The notes under the pieces are model-generated. The model saw only the letters and a list, made by a program, of their open reading frames with translations, was not told the DNA's origin and made no database searches. DNA of 64,000 nt from Triatoma infestans. Lineage: Eukaryota; Arthropoda; Insecta; Hemiptera; Reduviidae. Position numbers and translations under genes: made by a program. How positions within the stretch are numbered: position 1 is the first letter of the stretch; each line of letters begins with the position of its first letter. Shown one piece after another: positions 35,363-46,075 of the stretch. The stretch spans positions 62,001 through 126,000 of the forward strand of contig JAAEAF010002549.1 of assembly GCA_011037195.1 (NCBI GenBank), in the 5' to 3' direction.

Positions 35363-37129
35363 TGTTACTTATCTGCAGTTGTAGAGAGGTTCATGTTTAA
35401 CAAACTGCTTACATTTGAAATACCTTGTTCATGGGAAGCTCCTTCAGGATTTGAGATTTTTTTTTTTCAAGCAGGATTTGATAAGTATTATGTATAAATG
35501 ATATTTTGAGATCTTTAAGTATCAAACAACCGTTAAAAGTGACCATTTGCTGTAAATGCGATAGAATCTCTTTGATTGAAGGGGTTATATCTTGTTTCTT
35601 TTGCTCGAGTCTATGCTTTTTTTAAATCGATTTAGTAGTTGCACATTTAAATCTCAAGAGACGTTAGACCTCCCCATCAATATGATTGGTGATTGATTTA
35701 TTAACATCATTGTCAACATTTTATAGTAATGTGTATATTTATAACATAAAATATCAATAGCTGACCTATCGTTATCTTATAAAAACAAAGTATTTGAGAA
35801 ATCTTTTAGAAGATCTAGAGGAAAGGAAAAGAGAAAGATATTTTTCAAATGCCGCCTTGAAGCGATTGATACATAGCACTGATAAAACATTGTATCCAAG
35901 TTAGATGTGTATTCTTTTAAGTTACTTCCCTGTATTGGGGGTCGGTGTCCCCATTATAGACTATGTATATATATATGCCTTTAGGGTGTTTGTGTGCGAG
36001 GGCGGTACCAAACCTTACCACCAATGCGGACATATAAATTACGGGGCTTTCTCCTTTTCTTATACTTCAAGTTACTCCATCTATATTTCTATTTAATCCA
36101 TTATGTTGTAGTTTAAAAAAAGGAAGAAATAAACCTCTAGTTCACTCTATATCTTGGCTTTTTAAAAAACCATGACAACATCATTAACAAATGCGCCGTA
36201 CTAACCATTTAAGGTCATTATTGTACACGTTATATGAGTTAATATATACTTAGGATGGTAATAACAAAAAGAAAATAATAATAAAAATTAAAAAAAAAAA
36301 AAGAACAAAATATTAAAAAGAGTAGGAGTAGCGGGTGCACAACGTTGCGAGTCAAGAACGAGTTATTAGGCCGTCACATGCTATCATACCTCTATTTTAA
36401 CTCACACTTCTCTTGTTTTAATAATTTAATAACTTCATTTGTTCTCAACTCAATTACTGCTTCTTATTTAAATACTATATTACATGTTAGTAGCAATAAA
36501 TTCCTCTTTAATTATTTGTACCATCTGCTGCAATGATTAAATCAATAAAATGTGATCTATGTTCAAACATAATCCTAAAACAGTCACTTGAGAGTAATTT
36601 TTTAAAAATATATTTCTTTCTTAAAAATGGAGTTCAATGAAGTCACCGATCTGCATTATGTGAAGTTGATGGATGAATAAAATAACTCAAAAAAGGTAAA
36701 ATTGCAGGGAGCTAGAATTTGAAGCGTCGATAGGTAATGCGAGTTTACAGAATTTTTTTTCTTCTTCACGATTTTCATCAATGATTTCCTTGTGTGGTGT
36801 ACTCACAGACACACAAACATCCATTTATATGTTGGACTCACAGACAGAAAGACCTATACGTTACCTAAGACGTCACAGGAAGCTACCAGTACCTCATAGA
36901 ACAACTAACTCAGAGTTACACCCTAAGGAAGAGAAAACACTCCACATATTCAACTATTACTTCAATTTGAAACATTCCTTCATTTCAGTGCAATGTATGG
37001 TTCCACCATCTTATGGGAATTAAGGATAAACAGAAATTCCCATTTTTTAAGAAAATGTATCAGATAAATTTATAAGATTTCCAGGAACAGAAGATCGTTT
37101 GAATCATTCATTTTTTACTTCCGTTTATT

Positions 37130-37330
37130 CGTTTCTAGTAAGAGGAAGTGTTGCAGCCGTGCAAAACCTTTGAAAAAGTTATCACCGGAAATAGTTACAA
37201 TGTGTGTTTGGTGTATGTGTCATAAACACACGTTTGGGACAAAAATGTCTCAGAAACGATAAGCGCAGGAAGCTCAATTTAGTATTGCATACATTATTAT
37301 TACACTTTTGAGGGAAAATATAGTGTTTGT
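37130..37330 (-). repeat. family R, right-end fragment, reverse
   Basis: TCTAGTAAGAGGAAGTGTTG and TATCACCGGAAATAG match the end of the 25.9 kb copy, followed by a decayed middle (GTCTCAGAAACGATAAGC). Confidence 0.5.
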
Positions 37331-37533
37331 GTCCATCTTATAGTCTGAGTGTTCTCCAGAAATACATGTTTTGACATCCCCTGAAATACCCTGGTATGGG
37401 TAATTTAGAACTTGGAAATATTTTTTGTTGAAAAAAGACAGTTGAAAAAAGACCTAGTCTTTTGAAAAAGTCTGTCTGCGTTTGTGTTTCCATGTGCATA
37501 TTTGTGCGTAAATTTAAAAAGACATTACGTTAT

Positions 37534-37807
37534 TTTATTGTGGTTGGTTCCACAAAGTTGGAAACCATCAGAGATATTTTCCGTGATAGCCTGCTTCTTT
37601 TTTTTGTGGTCATCGACGACAGATTTCGAGCGTCACCCATCATCAGGATTTTTTTCCAAAACAGTGTGTTAACATAGGCTTTCACAAAGCAAATTTAGTT
37701 GATACACTTTTGTTTTGACGAAAACATCCTGATGATGATGGGCGAACGCCTGAAACCGGTCGATGACCACAAAAAGAAGGAGGCTATCAAGGGAAAATAT
37801 TTCTGTT
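37534..37807. mobile_element. fold-back element, same family as 43.7 kb copy
   Basis: Begins ...TGTGGTTGGTTCCACAAAG and ends ...GGGAAAATATTTCTG. Both arms are present: GATATTTTCCGTGATAGC and a complementary right arm. The core is CTGATGA plus an extra triplet, then GGGCGAACGCC and GAAA near 37729-37755. The flanks ACATTACGTTAT (37522-37533) and ACATTACTTTAT (37808-37819) differ at one position and look like an aged target duplication. Confidence 0.5.
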
Positions 37808-37997
37808 ACATTACTTTATGCTCAACATAACCAAAAAAAAAACGTATTTGATTGAAATATCTCCCGGTATCCGGCAGAAAGATTATGGTCCAAAATCGAT
37901 AATTGCAAGAACTATTTACAGTTTTCCTCAGATTTTACGAAAGCGATTTTTCTTTAAGCTGGTATTTGTATACATATATAAAATTCTATGAGTTTTA

Positions 37998-38660
37998 TTC
38001 TTTTACTTCTCTTACTGATGTAAGAAGAATTATTCTTATCCGGTCAAATTTTCCAAAATAGAGTTTTTCACCGGAAATACACTGGAGATCCTTTGAGTTA
38101 GAAAAAGGGGTTTTTAGAAATTGATCTGTATGTGTGTGTGTATGTGGGTGGTCAGCATAACTCAAAAGTTCAAACTAAGAAACGTTTGAGTTCCATTAAG
38201 GAGCCTGAAAATACTTTTTTTTTAATAAAATCGATCAACCGGAAGTAACACGTTACTGAATGGAATTCTCAGTCTCTTACGATTTGCTTCAAAATGGCTC
38301 GAACAATTTTCTGTGAACTTTTTTTTGATAATAACTATAGATATAACGAGCTACAATTTTTTATATGAAACATTTTTCGGTGAAAAACAGTGATTTTGGT
38401 GATGGAGTGGAGTAATGTTTATCTCTAAAGTGGTATTTTAGTTTATTTTACGATTCTATGATTCAGTCAGAATTAAATACGTCGCCAAAAATGCCGAATT
38501 TGTAGTGTACATTGACCGGAAGTGCAATTTATTGATTAGGTGTCTCAGCTTTCTGTAATTTTTTTTTTTTTTTTTTTTTAATAAAAACTCCGAAGGATTT
38601 CATTAAACTAAATAACTAGTAGGAATCATAGGTGTGAAGAAAATTTTACATTTATAACCA
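37998..38660 (-). repeat. family R, reverse copy
   Basis: CTTCTCTTACTGATGTAAGA marks the terminus. ACCGGAAGT occurs at 38238 and 38515. GATTTGCTTCAAAATGGCTC and CTACAATTTTTTATATGAAAC follow the family order. A GT tract lies at 38,128-38,146. Confidence 0.5.
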
Positions 38661-40011
38661 AGTAAATTGCGGTAACTGAGAGTCGTGTTATTGTTGTTGA
38701 ACACTTGCACCAAGAAGAATTTTTCTCCAAGTATCTCCAAGCACCTGAACTCACCCGATGTCTGAATTTCCACAATATGGTGAAATTTTTTAAATTTAAT
38801 AATTAATAATTTAAATCTACGAAATATTCAGAATGCATAAATAATTTCATTCTGACCTAATTTTTTTTTTTTTTTTTTTATCTTTATTCTCATTTAAAAT
38901 GTTGACAGGTGATATGAAATGTTGGACATTGAATAGAGTAAGAGGCGCCAGTATATTCGTGTCCAGTGCCTCCGACCGGAAACCAATCCGTCATAATTAA
39001 TCAATTATTTCCGTCGGATAGCCGAACGGGTGTATATCTCTATTCGTAGTGGTCTGTTGTAGGCTGGGCCGGTGTACAGGCGTTTGGTTATAGTAGTAGG
39101 AGTGATGTGGAAGGTGGTGGTATATAACTAGTAGAGCTTGGGGGTGGTGGAGGTTTTAGAGAAGTCAGGAGGTTTTAGGTTGACAGGCAGTGTGTTCACT
39201 TGTTGACTGATGATCATGTCATCCCAAACATCGTTCCAACCTTTACACACATACACGTATACACCTATACATACATACAAACACGATCCTCATTTCATCC
39301 ATTCTCCTCCCGTTTGCCTTGGCAACTCGGTCGTCCAGCCTGGCGCTCAATCTAACCAAACTACTGCTATATTCCTGACTTCAATCCCATCACGAATCAC
39401 TCTTTTTATCAGTCCTACATAGTGATGGATCTTTTTCCTCTTTTCCGAACTCATCAAACCTGTCGATACGGCTATATTTCAGGGCGAGTATATACTTCGT
39501 CACCCGTTTAAATTGTACTACCTCCCATCTAACGTACAATCCATTGCTATTCACATTTAGTTTTTTTTCTCTTTCTTTCTTGTTTTTTTTTTATTTATTT
39601 TTTGTTTACCAGACATATTGCTGCAGTCACCATACTGCTGAAAGTACCAACAGGTATCCCTTTCAATCATTCAAGTATACTACTTGTTAATCTTACACCT
39701 TTTATAAAACCTATTCCAAAACGCTTTTTTATTCTTTTATTTTTTCAAGAGATTGATTTTTAATTTTTTTTTATGTGTCTATTAAAGAACATTAAAATTC
39801 CATTAATCTCTACTACCTATATACCTGTAAATAATGTTATTAATGTCTATTGGTTGTTAACAATTTGTTTTAAGAGTTTAACAAGATCAAAGAATATCGG
39901 CATAACCAATTAAAAATACTTAATTATCGACATAACTAAATTAAAATAATTTTAAGTTGCACTCTGTTTGTATTAAATTAATTAAAAAATCTATAAAAAC
40001 AAATTTGTAGT
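38661..40011. other. no gene seen
   Basis: 38,940-39,520 is more balanced in composition than its surroundings but lacks an open frame of interest. The rest is AT-rich. Confidence 0.5.
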
Positions 40012-40136
40012 ACAGGGAAGGGATTAGCTCAGTTGGTAGCGCGCTGGACTAGCAACGTGGAGATCATGGGTTCGAATCCAGCCGTGCTGCCCTTAGATTT
40101 TCTCTTCCTAGGAGCCCCTACAGCTCACTGTCCGAT
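40012..40136 (+). mobile_element. tRNA-derived SINE, family A, with well-kept A and B boxes
   Basis: TAGCTCAGTTGGTAGCGC (box A) and GGGTTCGAATCCAG (box B) are spaced as in a tRNA gene. The body CTTAGATTTTCTCTTCCTAG follows, then a T-rich end. The acceptor stem does not pair properly, so this is a SINE rather than a tRNA gene. Of the five family A copies in the window it has the best promoter. Confidence 0.5.
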
Positions 40137-40299
40137 ATTTTTTTTTTACCAGAATAGTTTCAAAGTAAAATAATAGAACTACACCTTTTCCAGTTGTGTA
40201 TTTATTAAGGAAGTATTAATTCTATTTCTGATTTGTTATATTTTAGAAAGTGTTATATTGTAGATCAGATTAGCCAATTTTTATTCAAGAAGTTGTCTA

Positions 40300-40648
40300 T
40301 TGCAGAAATTATTAATTTTATTTCAAATACCTCAAATCTCTAATCTCCACCACAAATACCTCAAATCGAGAGTCTCGGCGAGAAGAAGTTGTCCTAACGA
40401 GAATGAGACTCGGTCATACCATGTTGACACACAGCCACATATTCCGAAGAGAACCTCAGCCGGTATGGAGCGCTTGCAATACGACATTAACGGTCCCGCA
40501 TATTCTATTGGAATGTTCGAAATATGTAAACGCGCGGGGAAAGGTAAATTTGCCGACCAGTCTTACAGATGTATTAGGAGACAATGAGGGCAATATCAAT
40601 AAGACTTTCGAATATCTTAGGGAGGTTCATCTATTTCATTTGTTGTGA
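40300..40648 (+). pseudogene. LINE ORF2 C-terminal remnant
   Basis: The frame from 40403 reads MRLGHTMLTHSHIFRREPQP, then CNTTLTVPHILLECSKYVN and LTDVLGDNEGNINKTFEYLR, ending at a stop at 40646-40648. This is the conserved RLRxGHxxLTH / C...TVxHxLLxCP tail after the RNase H domain of jockey/I-type LINEs. Upstream sequence from about 40,350 is in another frame. It starts just after an SINE copy. Confidence 0.5.
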
Positions 40649-41589
40649 AACTAGCTGTACATATGTATGTGTTTAGTTGTTTGCTGGTGTCTTGTGTATA
40701 GGTATTTATTTTTATAAGTTATATAAGGGAGTAGAGGAATATGATTAGACCTAGCTTGTGGGTTTTTGCTGTAGAAATTGTTAGACTGGTGGGTATGGAT
40801 ATGCATCCCGGATGAGTCCTTACAAATTAGAAACAGGTGCAAAGGACCATCATAGCTGTTGTGCACCTTAAAAAAATCCAGAAAAAAAAAATTATTTCAT
40901 TAAACTTCATGTTAAATAAATCCAGTGAAGAAGTATCTGATCAAAAGTTCAAAACTATCTGTAAAATGTTATCTTCGAGAATTCCTAAAGTCATTGGTTT
41001 CATAGTTGTTGTGGATGGAACAAAGGCTGATTTACTTGTGGCGAGCGGGACATAATTGATCCCACAAAGAACACAATTGTTATCCCTGTTGGGGATTTAG
41101 ATACGTTCAGATTACTGCATTATGAAATGCATATTATAATATTTTCTAAAATAAATGTTCAATAATTAGAAATACGAACGATATTTTCTGAAATTATATT
41201 GATTATTTTTTTTTCTGAATTACAACTGAAAAAGAGTTGACATGTTTTTTTTTTTGTTTTTTTAATAAATTAAATCAGAGTCAATGTTTCTTTTTCACTT
41301 TATGCAATTATAACATTTTATTTGTAACTTGAAACATGTTATATAACAAAATTTTTCAGAAAGCATGTTAATTTTCGACCACTATGTATAATTATCTCAT
41401 CAACTAATTGTAATTAATAACTAAGAATATAGTAATGATCAGTATAATAAGCTACTAAATTACTACTATCTAGTAAATGAAAAAAAATTAAGGAAAATCT
41501 GGAATTAGATAAATAAAAATTCTGTATTATTTATGCCACATTACATTTTTACAATTTACCGAATTGGTATTTAGATTTTATCCCTAGCA

Positions 41590-41985
41590 AGGTTGACAAA
41601 TCACTACTTTGTGACAGAAAAGGCTGCAAATGATACTTTCAAACCGCGTTGTAGACTGGACCATTGGAGTATAATGTGTTCCATGGTTTCAGGCTCATTT
41701 AAGTTACAAAGGGTGCAGAGTTCATTACTATTAATTAAATGTGAACCACAATGTTTACTTCAGAGTTTGATTATCTTATCAGACGAAATTCTTAATTGAC
41801 TAACCAGCCTTATTTTAGCTATGTAACCATTATGACATATATATTGTTCCATGATACCTAACTGAATAATATTTCTATAAATAACCGAGTAACCTGAATT
41901 AATTGACTCTCTTTGTACATCGAGAGTTATCAAATGATTTCTCCACTTCTCTAATAAATCTAGTAATTTCTTATTATACAATAGA
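41590..41985 (-). pseudogene. LINE C-terminal fragment
   Basis: Minus-strand pieces read LLDLLEKWRNHLITLDVQRE, SVIYRNIIQLGIMEQYICH, then after a stop CTLCNLNEPETMEHIILQ, a C-x2-C...H motif like the one ending the 12-13 kb LINE. It is frameshifted and ends near 41,590. Probably the same LINE family as the 12.1 kb copy, in opposite orientation. Confidence 0.5.
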
Positions 41986-41999
41986 CAATATTATTCTCA

Positions 42000-43713
42000 C
42001 CAATATCACTGAGCAAAACTCGTAACTGTGGAAAACCAATTCCATTTTATATTTCTAATTCACTTTGGAGTTACTATTTTTTTTTAAAAAAATCTTTATT
42101 TTTTTAAAAATATTCTTTACTATATCGTATTTTCTAAATAATAATAATTTAGTTATTTCTTATAATACTCAGTCTTTGGTTATTAGTGTTATAATTAGAA
42201 AATGTAAATTAACTGTAAGTATATTATTAGGTAATTAAAAACATTTTTACCTGAAGTAGCACTGGTGATAATTGCAAAAAAACTGACATAGTTTCTTTCA
42301 ATCGATCCTGTGATAAAAGTTCCAAAAATAAGTTTGTTATTTTATGATAATTATATTATGAAAGTTAATTAATCATAATGAATTCTAATATAAAGTAAAT
42401 TGGACGAGTATATCGTCCTGGGGGGGACGGGGTCGATGTTGTATTAATGATATCTCGACGTGGTATATTATTTGATTAAAATAAAAAAAAATAAAAAGTA
42501 AAAATGCACATTATGTGGTTAGACATTCCAGTTATACATTACTGTATTTCTGTTGTTGACAGTGCATAGTACGGTAACCAATTAACAGCCTGAATATAAA
42601 GTCAGCTTGAATTTATAAGTAAAAAAAAAAAAAACCTTTTTATATGAGTTTAAGGTGAAGAGATAAGAAGTTAAAGGGGAAGTTGATATATATAAAGGCC
42701 AAGTAAGTTGAGGGAACTGGAGGTATGGAGTTTGGTTTGGTATGCTGCAAGAATAACATACACCATCCTGCATAACTCAGATAAGGTGTCTCGATCTCAT
42801 TCTCCCCCCTCTATCACCCCTCCTTCTCTCAGTCTCTCTCTCTCTCTTTCTCTCTTGTACTCCACCATTACTCCATCCCGGTTGTATTGCCTCTTGTCCT
42901 ATACACAAGGACAATAAACTAAATAAAAAGGATACGTCGCATAATTCGCCTCTCGGTCACGACTCTATAGCCACCAGAGAATTGTTCTACCAATACAGAG
43001 CAAAAAAATAAATAAAAAAACAGATGCGGGAATCGTATAAACCAAAAAAGAAGGGATGGATAAGGACACTTTTGCAAAAACATGAAAAAAGAAAAGAAAA
43101 GCAACTATCCTATATAGGTAACCAATCGAGTCCGGCTTATAATACTCCCGCCATTTCACCTCCCTCTTCTAGAACTACTTCAACCTTCTTGTATGCACAC
43201 CTCCACCTACTACCACTACGACTACTAACTTTAAAGTTTACTTGTACCTCTTTTCCATTCTATACAATAGTTGTATAAATCAATGCAATTAGAAGTGCAT
43301 CTTATTGTATTACTACTACTACTACCAACTACCACTACTGCCCAGTAAATACTATTTGGATTGGTCGGCCTTGTTTTCTACTGTTTACCCGCCCCCAAAG
43401 ATGGTGGCCTTTTACACTGGTCTGATCGTATAATCAACTTTAACTTATGGTAATGTAACCCTTCACTTGGCTGCAACTTTCCGGCACGATCCTACCAGGT
43501 ACGCCATATTACCGGAAATCTATGGTCAACGCACTATTCTATTATGCACTATTGTCCAGACACGTATTTTGCAATAAATTTTCATAAATCATACTTAATG
43601 GCGTGGTAAATGTTTTATTATACAGAAATATCATTATCGTACTCAAATTAAAACTGAATAAAAAACAGACATTATTTTATTTTTTTTTAAAGGAGAATGC
43701 TACTGAATAAAGT
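42000..43713. other. no gene seen
   Basis: AT-rich, then a C/T-rich block at 42,780-43,400 with CT repeats and CTA repeats near 43,310. Short ORFs only. Confidence 0.5.
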
Positions 43714-43726
43714 AATTATATATAAA

Positions 43727-43925
43727 TGTTGTGGTGGTTGGTTCCGCAGAGCTGGAAAGCATCAGAGACATTTTCCGTGGTAGCTTGCTTCATTTCGTGG
43801 TAACTTACTCTATGCGAGTCTGTGTTGTCACACTGTCTGAAAAACGATCCTGAAGATGGGCGAACGCGCGAAACCGGTCGATGACCACAAAATGAAGCAG
43901 GCTACCACGGAAAATGTCTCTGATG
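43727..43925. mobile_element. 199-bp fold-back element with hammerhead-like core and 13-bp target duplication
   Basis: Flanked by perfect AATTATATATAAA repeats (43714-43726 and 43926-43938). The two arms, about 42 bp each (CATCAGAGACATTTTCCGTG... and its complement), are inverted repeats with roughly two mismatches. Next to the right arm is CTGAAGA (43850-43856), one T, a GGGC-GAAC-GCGC hairpin, then GAAA (43870-43873). Such CTGANGA/GAAA cores occur in hammerhead ribozymes carried by Penelope-like elements. The extra T before the hairpin departs from the canonical hammerhead. Related copies lie at 22.4, 34.8 and 37.5 kb. Confidence 0.5.
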
Positions 43926-45421
43926 AATTATATATAAAGTTATGTTTGTTGAAGTTAGAGTGTCACTGAGCTAACGCAATGAAGTTAAGCTATTAATTTT
44001 TAGCGTCAAATTGCTTACTTGCTCAGCCAAATTTTTTAAATAAGGAATGTGTGATCCTCTTCTCATTTTCTCGACGAAGATGTACATACACACCTAGCGT
44101 TAGTCCGCCTTCTTGACATTTTTATTCAAAATTTGACTTCTTTGTCCGAGATCTAGTGATCCACTGGGTGTTACTTGTGATACGATCTAATTAATGAAGA
44201 GTACTTTGAATTATCTCTTAAGAACAACAACAAAAGACTTTGAAACTAGAAATATGTAATTAAAATGTTTATACAACATCTTACATCATTGATACTTTTT
44301 CTTTCTTTTTTTTTTACTGATTACCGGAATCTAGTAATTAGGTGGAAAACGATTTGAAATCTTGACTTAAACTATAAAATTTAGTTAGAAACTTTTGATT
44401 CAAATAAACTGCCAGAGATAGGCACTGATAGACTAAAAGTTTTCATTCTTAGTGATTCAACCAACAAAAGAGATGTGGGAAAAGTTATAAAAGATAAAGA
44501 AGTCAAACTAGTTTAAAGTGGAAGATGTGGAAAGAAACCTTTACTTCCAGCTGAAGACATTTTGATTACTTATGAGAAGCTTGTGTGCTCTAAGTAGAAA
44601 GAGGAGAATGAAAGATTCAATTTGATGATAAAGTAATGTAAAGAAGAAACAAGAGCAGACGACGAAACTGAGAAATAGTAGAAAAGAGGGCCGTCAAGAT
44701 GGAGAAGAAGTGTAGTAGTAGAGTTTACGTAGGGGTTGGACAGAAGAGTAAATACTGCAGCCTGGAATGAGGGTTGTGGATGTATTGTTTTTAGTACCAC
44801 CTTTTACCACTTGTATGGGTGGCTGGCCTCTGAGTACTTCCAACAACCTTCTCCCCCATTCCTTTTTAGTTTCCTTACCTCCACAACAGGCTGCGGCCAG
44901 GTATTGTTTTGCCTTATTATGGGGAAAGTTAGTAGTATAAACTGAGAAAGGCATATCATTATCTTGAATGACGCGCTAGAAGTAAGAGGAACTGATAAAG
45001 AAAGTGTGTAGTACTCTTTGGGCGTTTCTCTCCTGTTTTGATGAAACCCTTTTTCCTTATAATTAAACATTTCATCATTGTTGTATTAATAGTTTTCTAC
45101 TGATATGAAGAGGGCCAGTTTCTGATGAATAGAAATGTCTTAATTTATATAAAAGGGGGAGAACTCAACCATTGCTGGTGTTGTAGGTTGATTTTCCTTT
45201 TTAATAAATGTAAATAAAGTTTTCCCATTTAATAAATTTGCAATATTTGTAAAGGAAAATATGAAATTAATTTTGATATATCTTTTATTAGGATCGATGT
45301 TTCAATCCTACGTTTGTTTATGCGATAAAATGTCTTTTATTGAAGGAAAGTTATGGACAGGTAGAATCAGTTAAGAGCATTTCTCTTAGGGGATTATGTC
45401 TCCTAAACAATAGTGCACTTG

Positions 45422-45566
45422 AATATGTGGATGGGTCCGAATTGCTGGATAACATCTGGAATTTTATCCGTCCTAGTATCCGTCGTAATTTACTCTGATG
45501 ATGGATAAAAATCCGAAATTGGTCAGGAACAAGAGAAATATGCACGCTACGACGGATAAAACACCA
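45422..45566. mobile_element. 145-bp fold-back element of a second type, with hammerhead-like core and 13-bp target duplication
   Basis: Flanked by perfect AATAGTGCACTTG repeats (45409-45421 and 45567-45579). TATCCGTCGTA (45477-45487) pairs exactly with 45548-45558, and TTTTATCCGTC (45462-45472) with 45551-45561. Enclosed is CTGATGA (45495-45501), T, a perfect GGAT-AAAA-ATCC hairpin and GAAA (45515-45518). The primary sequence is unrelated to the 43.7 kb element, but the layout and duplication length are the same. Confidence 0.5.
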
Positions 45567-45704
45567 AATAGTGCACTTGTTTACTTATCCTTTGGCAAGC
45601 GATACAATATCAAAGTCATTGCTAATGATAATTAAAAATGGCCTGTTAAAATGTCCTTTTTAAAGAATTACATTTTTGTTTTGTTTTTTTTAACCAACGC
45701 TTGC

Positions 45705-46075
45705 CTCTAACCTTTCGGCCATTCTATGGCGAGCAGCCCAGTTTAACGTTGCTTGCCTCAAGCAACTATCTGAAGATGTGAGGGGGGACATCTGCAAGTC
45801 CTGGGCAGAGAGCTAAGTGCTCCCCTGTCATTTCAACGTTTAAGTGGCATAACGGGCAGAGAGGGGAGGTAGCGATGCCTATCCTGTGCAGAAGTTTCTG
45901 CCTGGATCATGCGGAAGACAAATACTCCTACCGCTCTTGGCAAATAGGCAGGGATTCTATCAAATTGAAGCATTCTAACAATTTGAATTAAGAAATGGAC
46001 TAAGATCTGCTGAGCCAATTTATCGAATAACCGCGAAAAATGCACATTGCCTGAATTATATGTTCTATGCAACAC
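45705..46075 (-). pseudogene. LINE ORF2 C-terminal remnant with zinc-binding tail
   Basis: Minus-strand frames give YLPRAVGVFVFRMIQAET, then PPLCPLCHLNVEMTGEHLAL, and finally LNWAARHRMAERLEASVG followed by a stop. The order LPRA...FR, CxxC...TGEHLxxCP and WAARxxMA is typical of the end of jockey-like LINE ORF2. At least two frameshifts separate the pieces. Confidence 0.5.

Larger units (their letters stand above)
34500..35640 (-). other. coding-like fragments interrupted by a SINE and a fold-back element; unrecognised
   Basis: Three minus-strand open pieces lie in order. The first, near 35,610-35,440, includes DITPSIKEILSHLQQMVTFN. The second, near 35,046-34,975, reads VPFEEIQLETFPDTANGLNK. 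The third, 34,780-34,516, reads QHLSLLFDEVTISDQEIKKS and ends LHVSEFLLSYPH. They have a helical, polar composition unlike the surrounding AT noise. A SINE (35148-35362) and a fold-back element (34788-34955) sit between them. It could be the remnant of an ORF or an exon of an unknown gene. I do not recognise it. Confidence 0.5.

Noticed and set aside
40020..40092. tRNA gene
   Set aside because: A and B boxes are good but the acceptor stem does not pair, and the sequence continues into the SINE body shared with other copies.
43850..43873. Canonical hammerhead ribozyme
   Set aside because: An unpaired T separates CTGAAGA from helix II and the cleavage site could not be placed; kept only as hammerhead-like.
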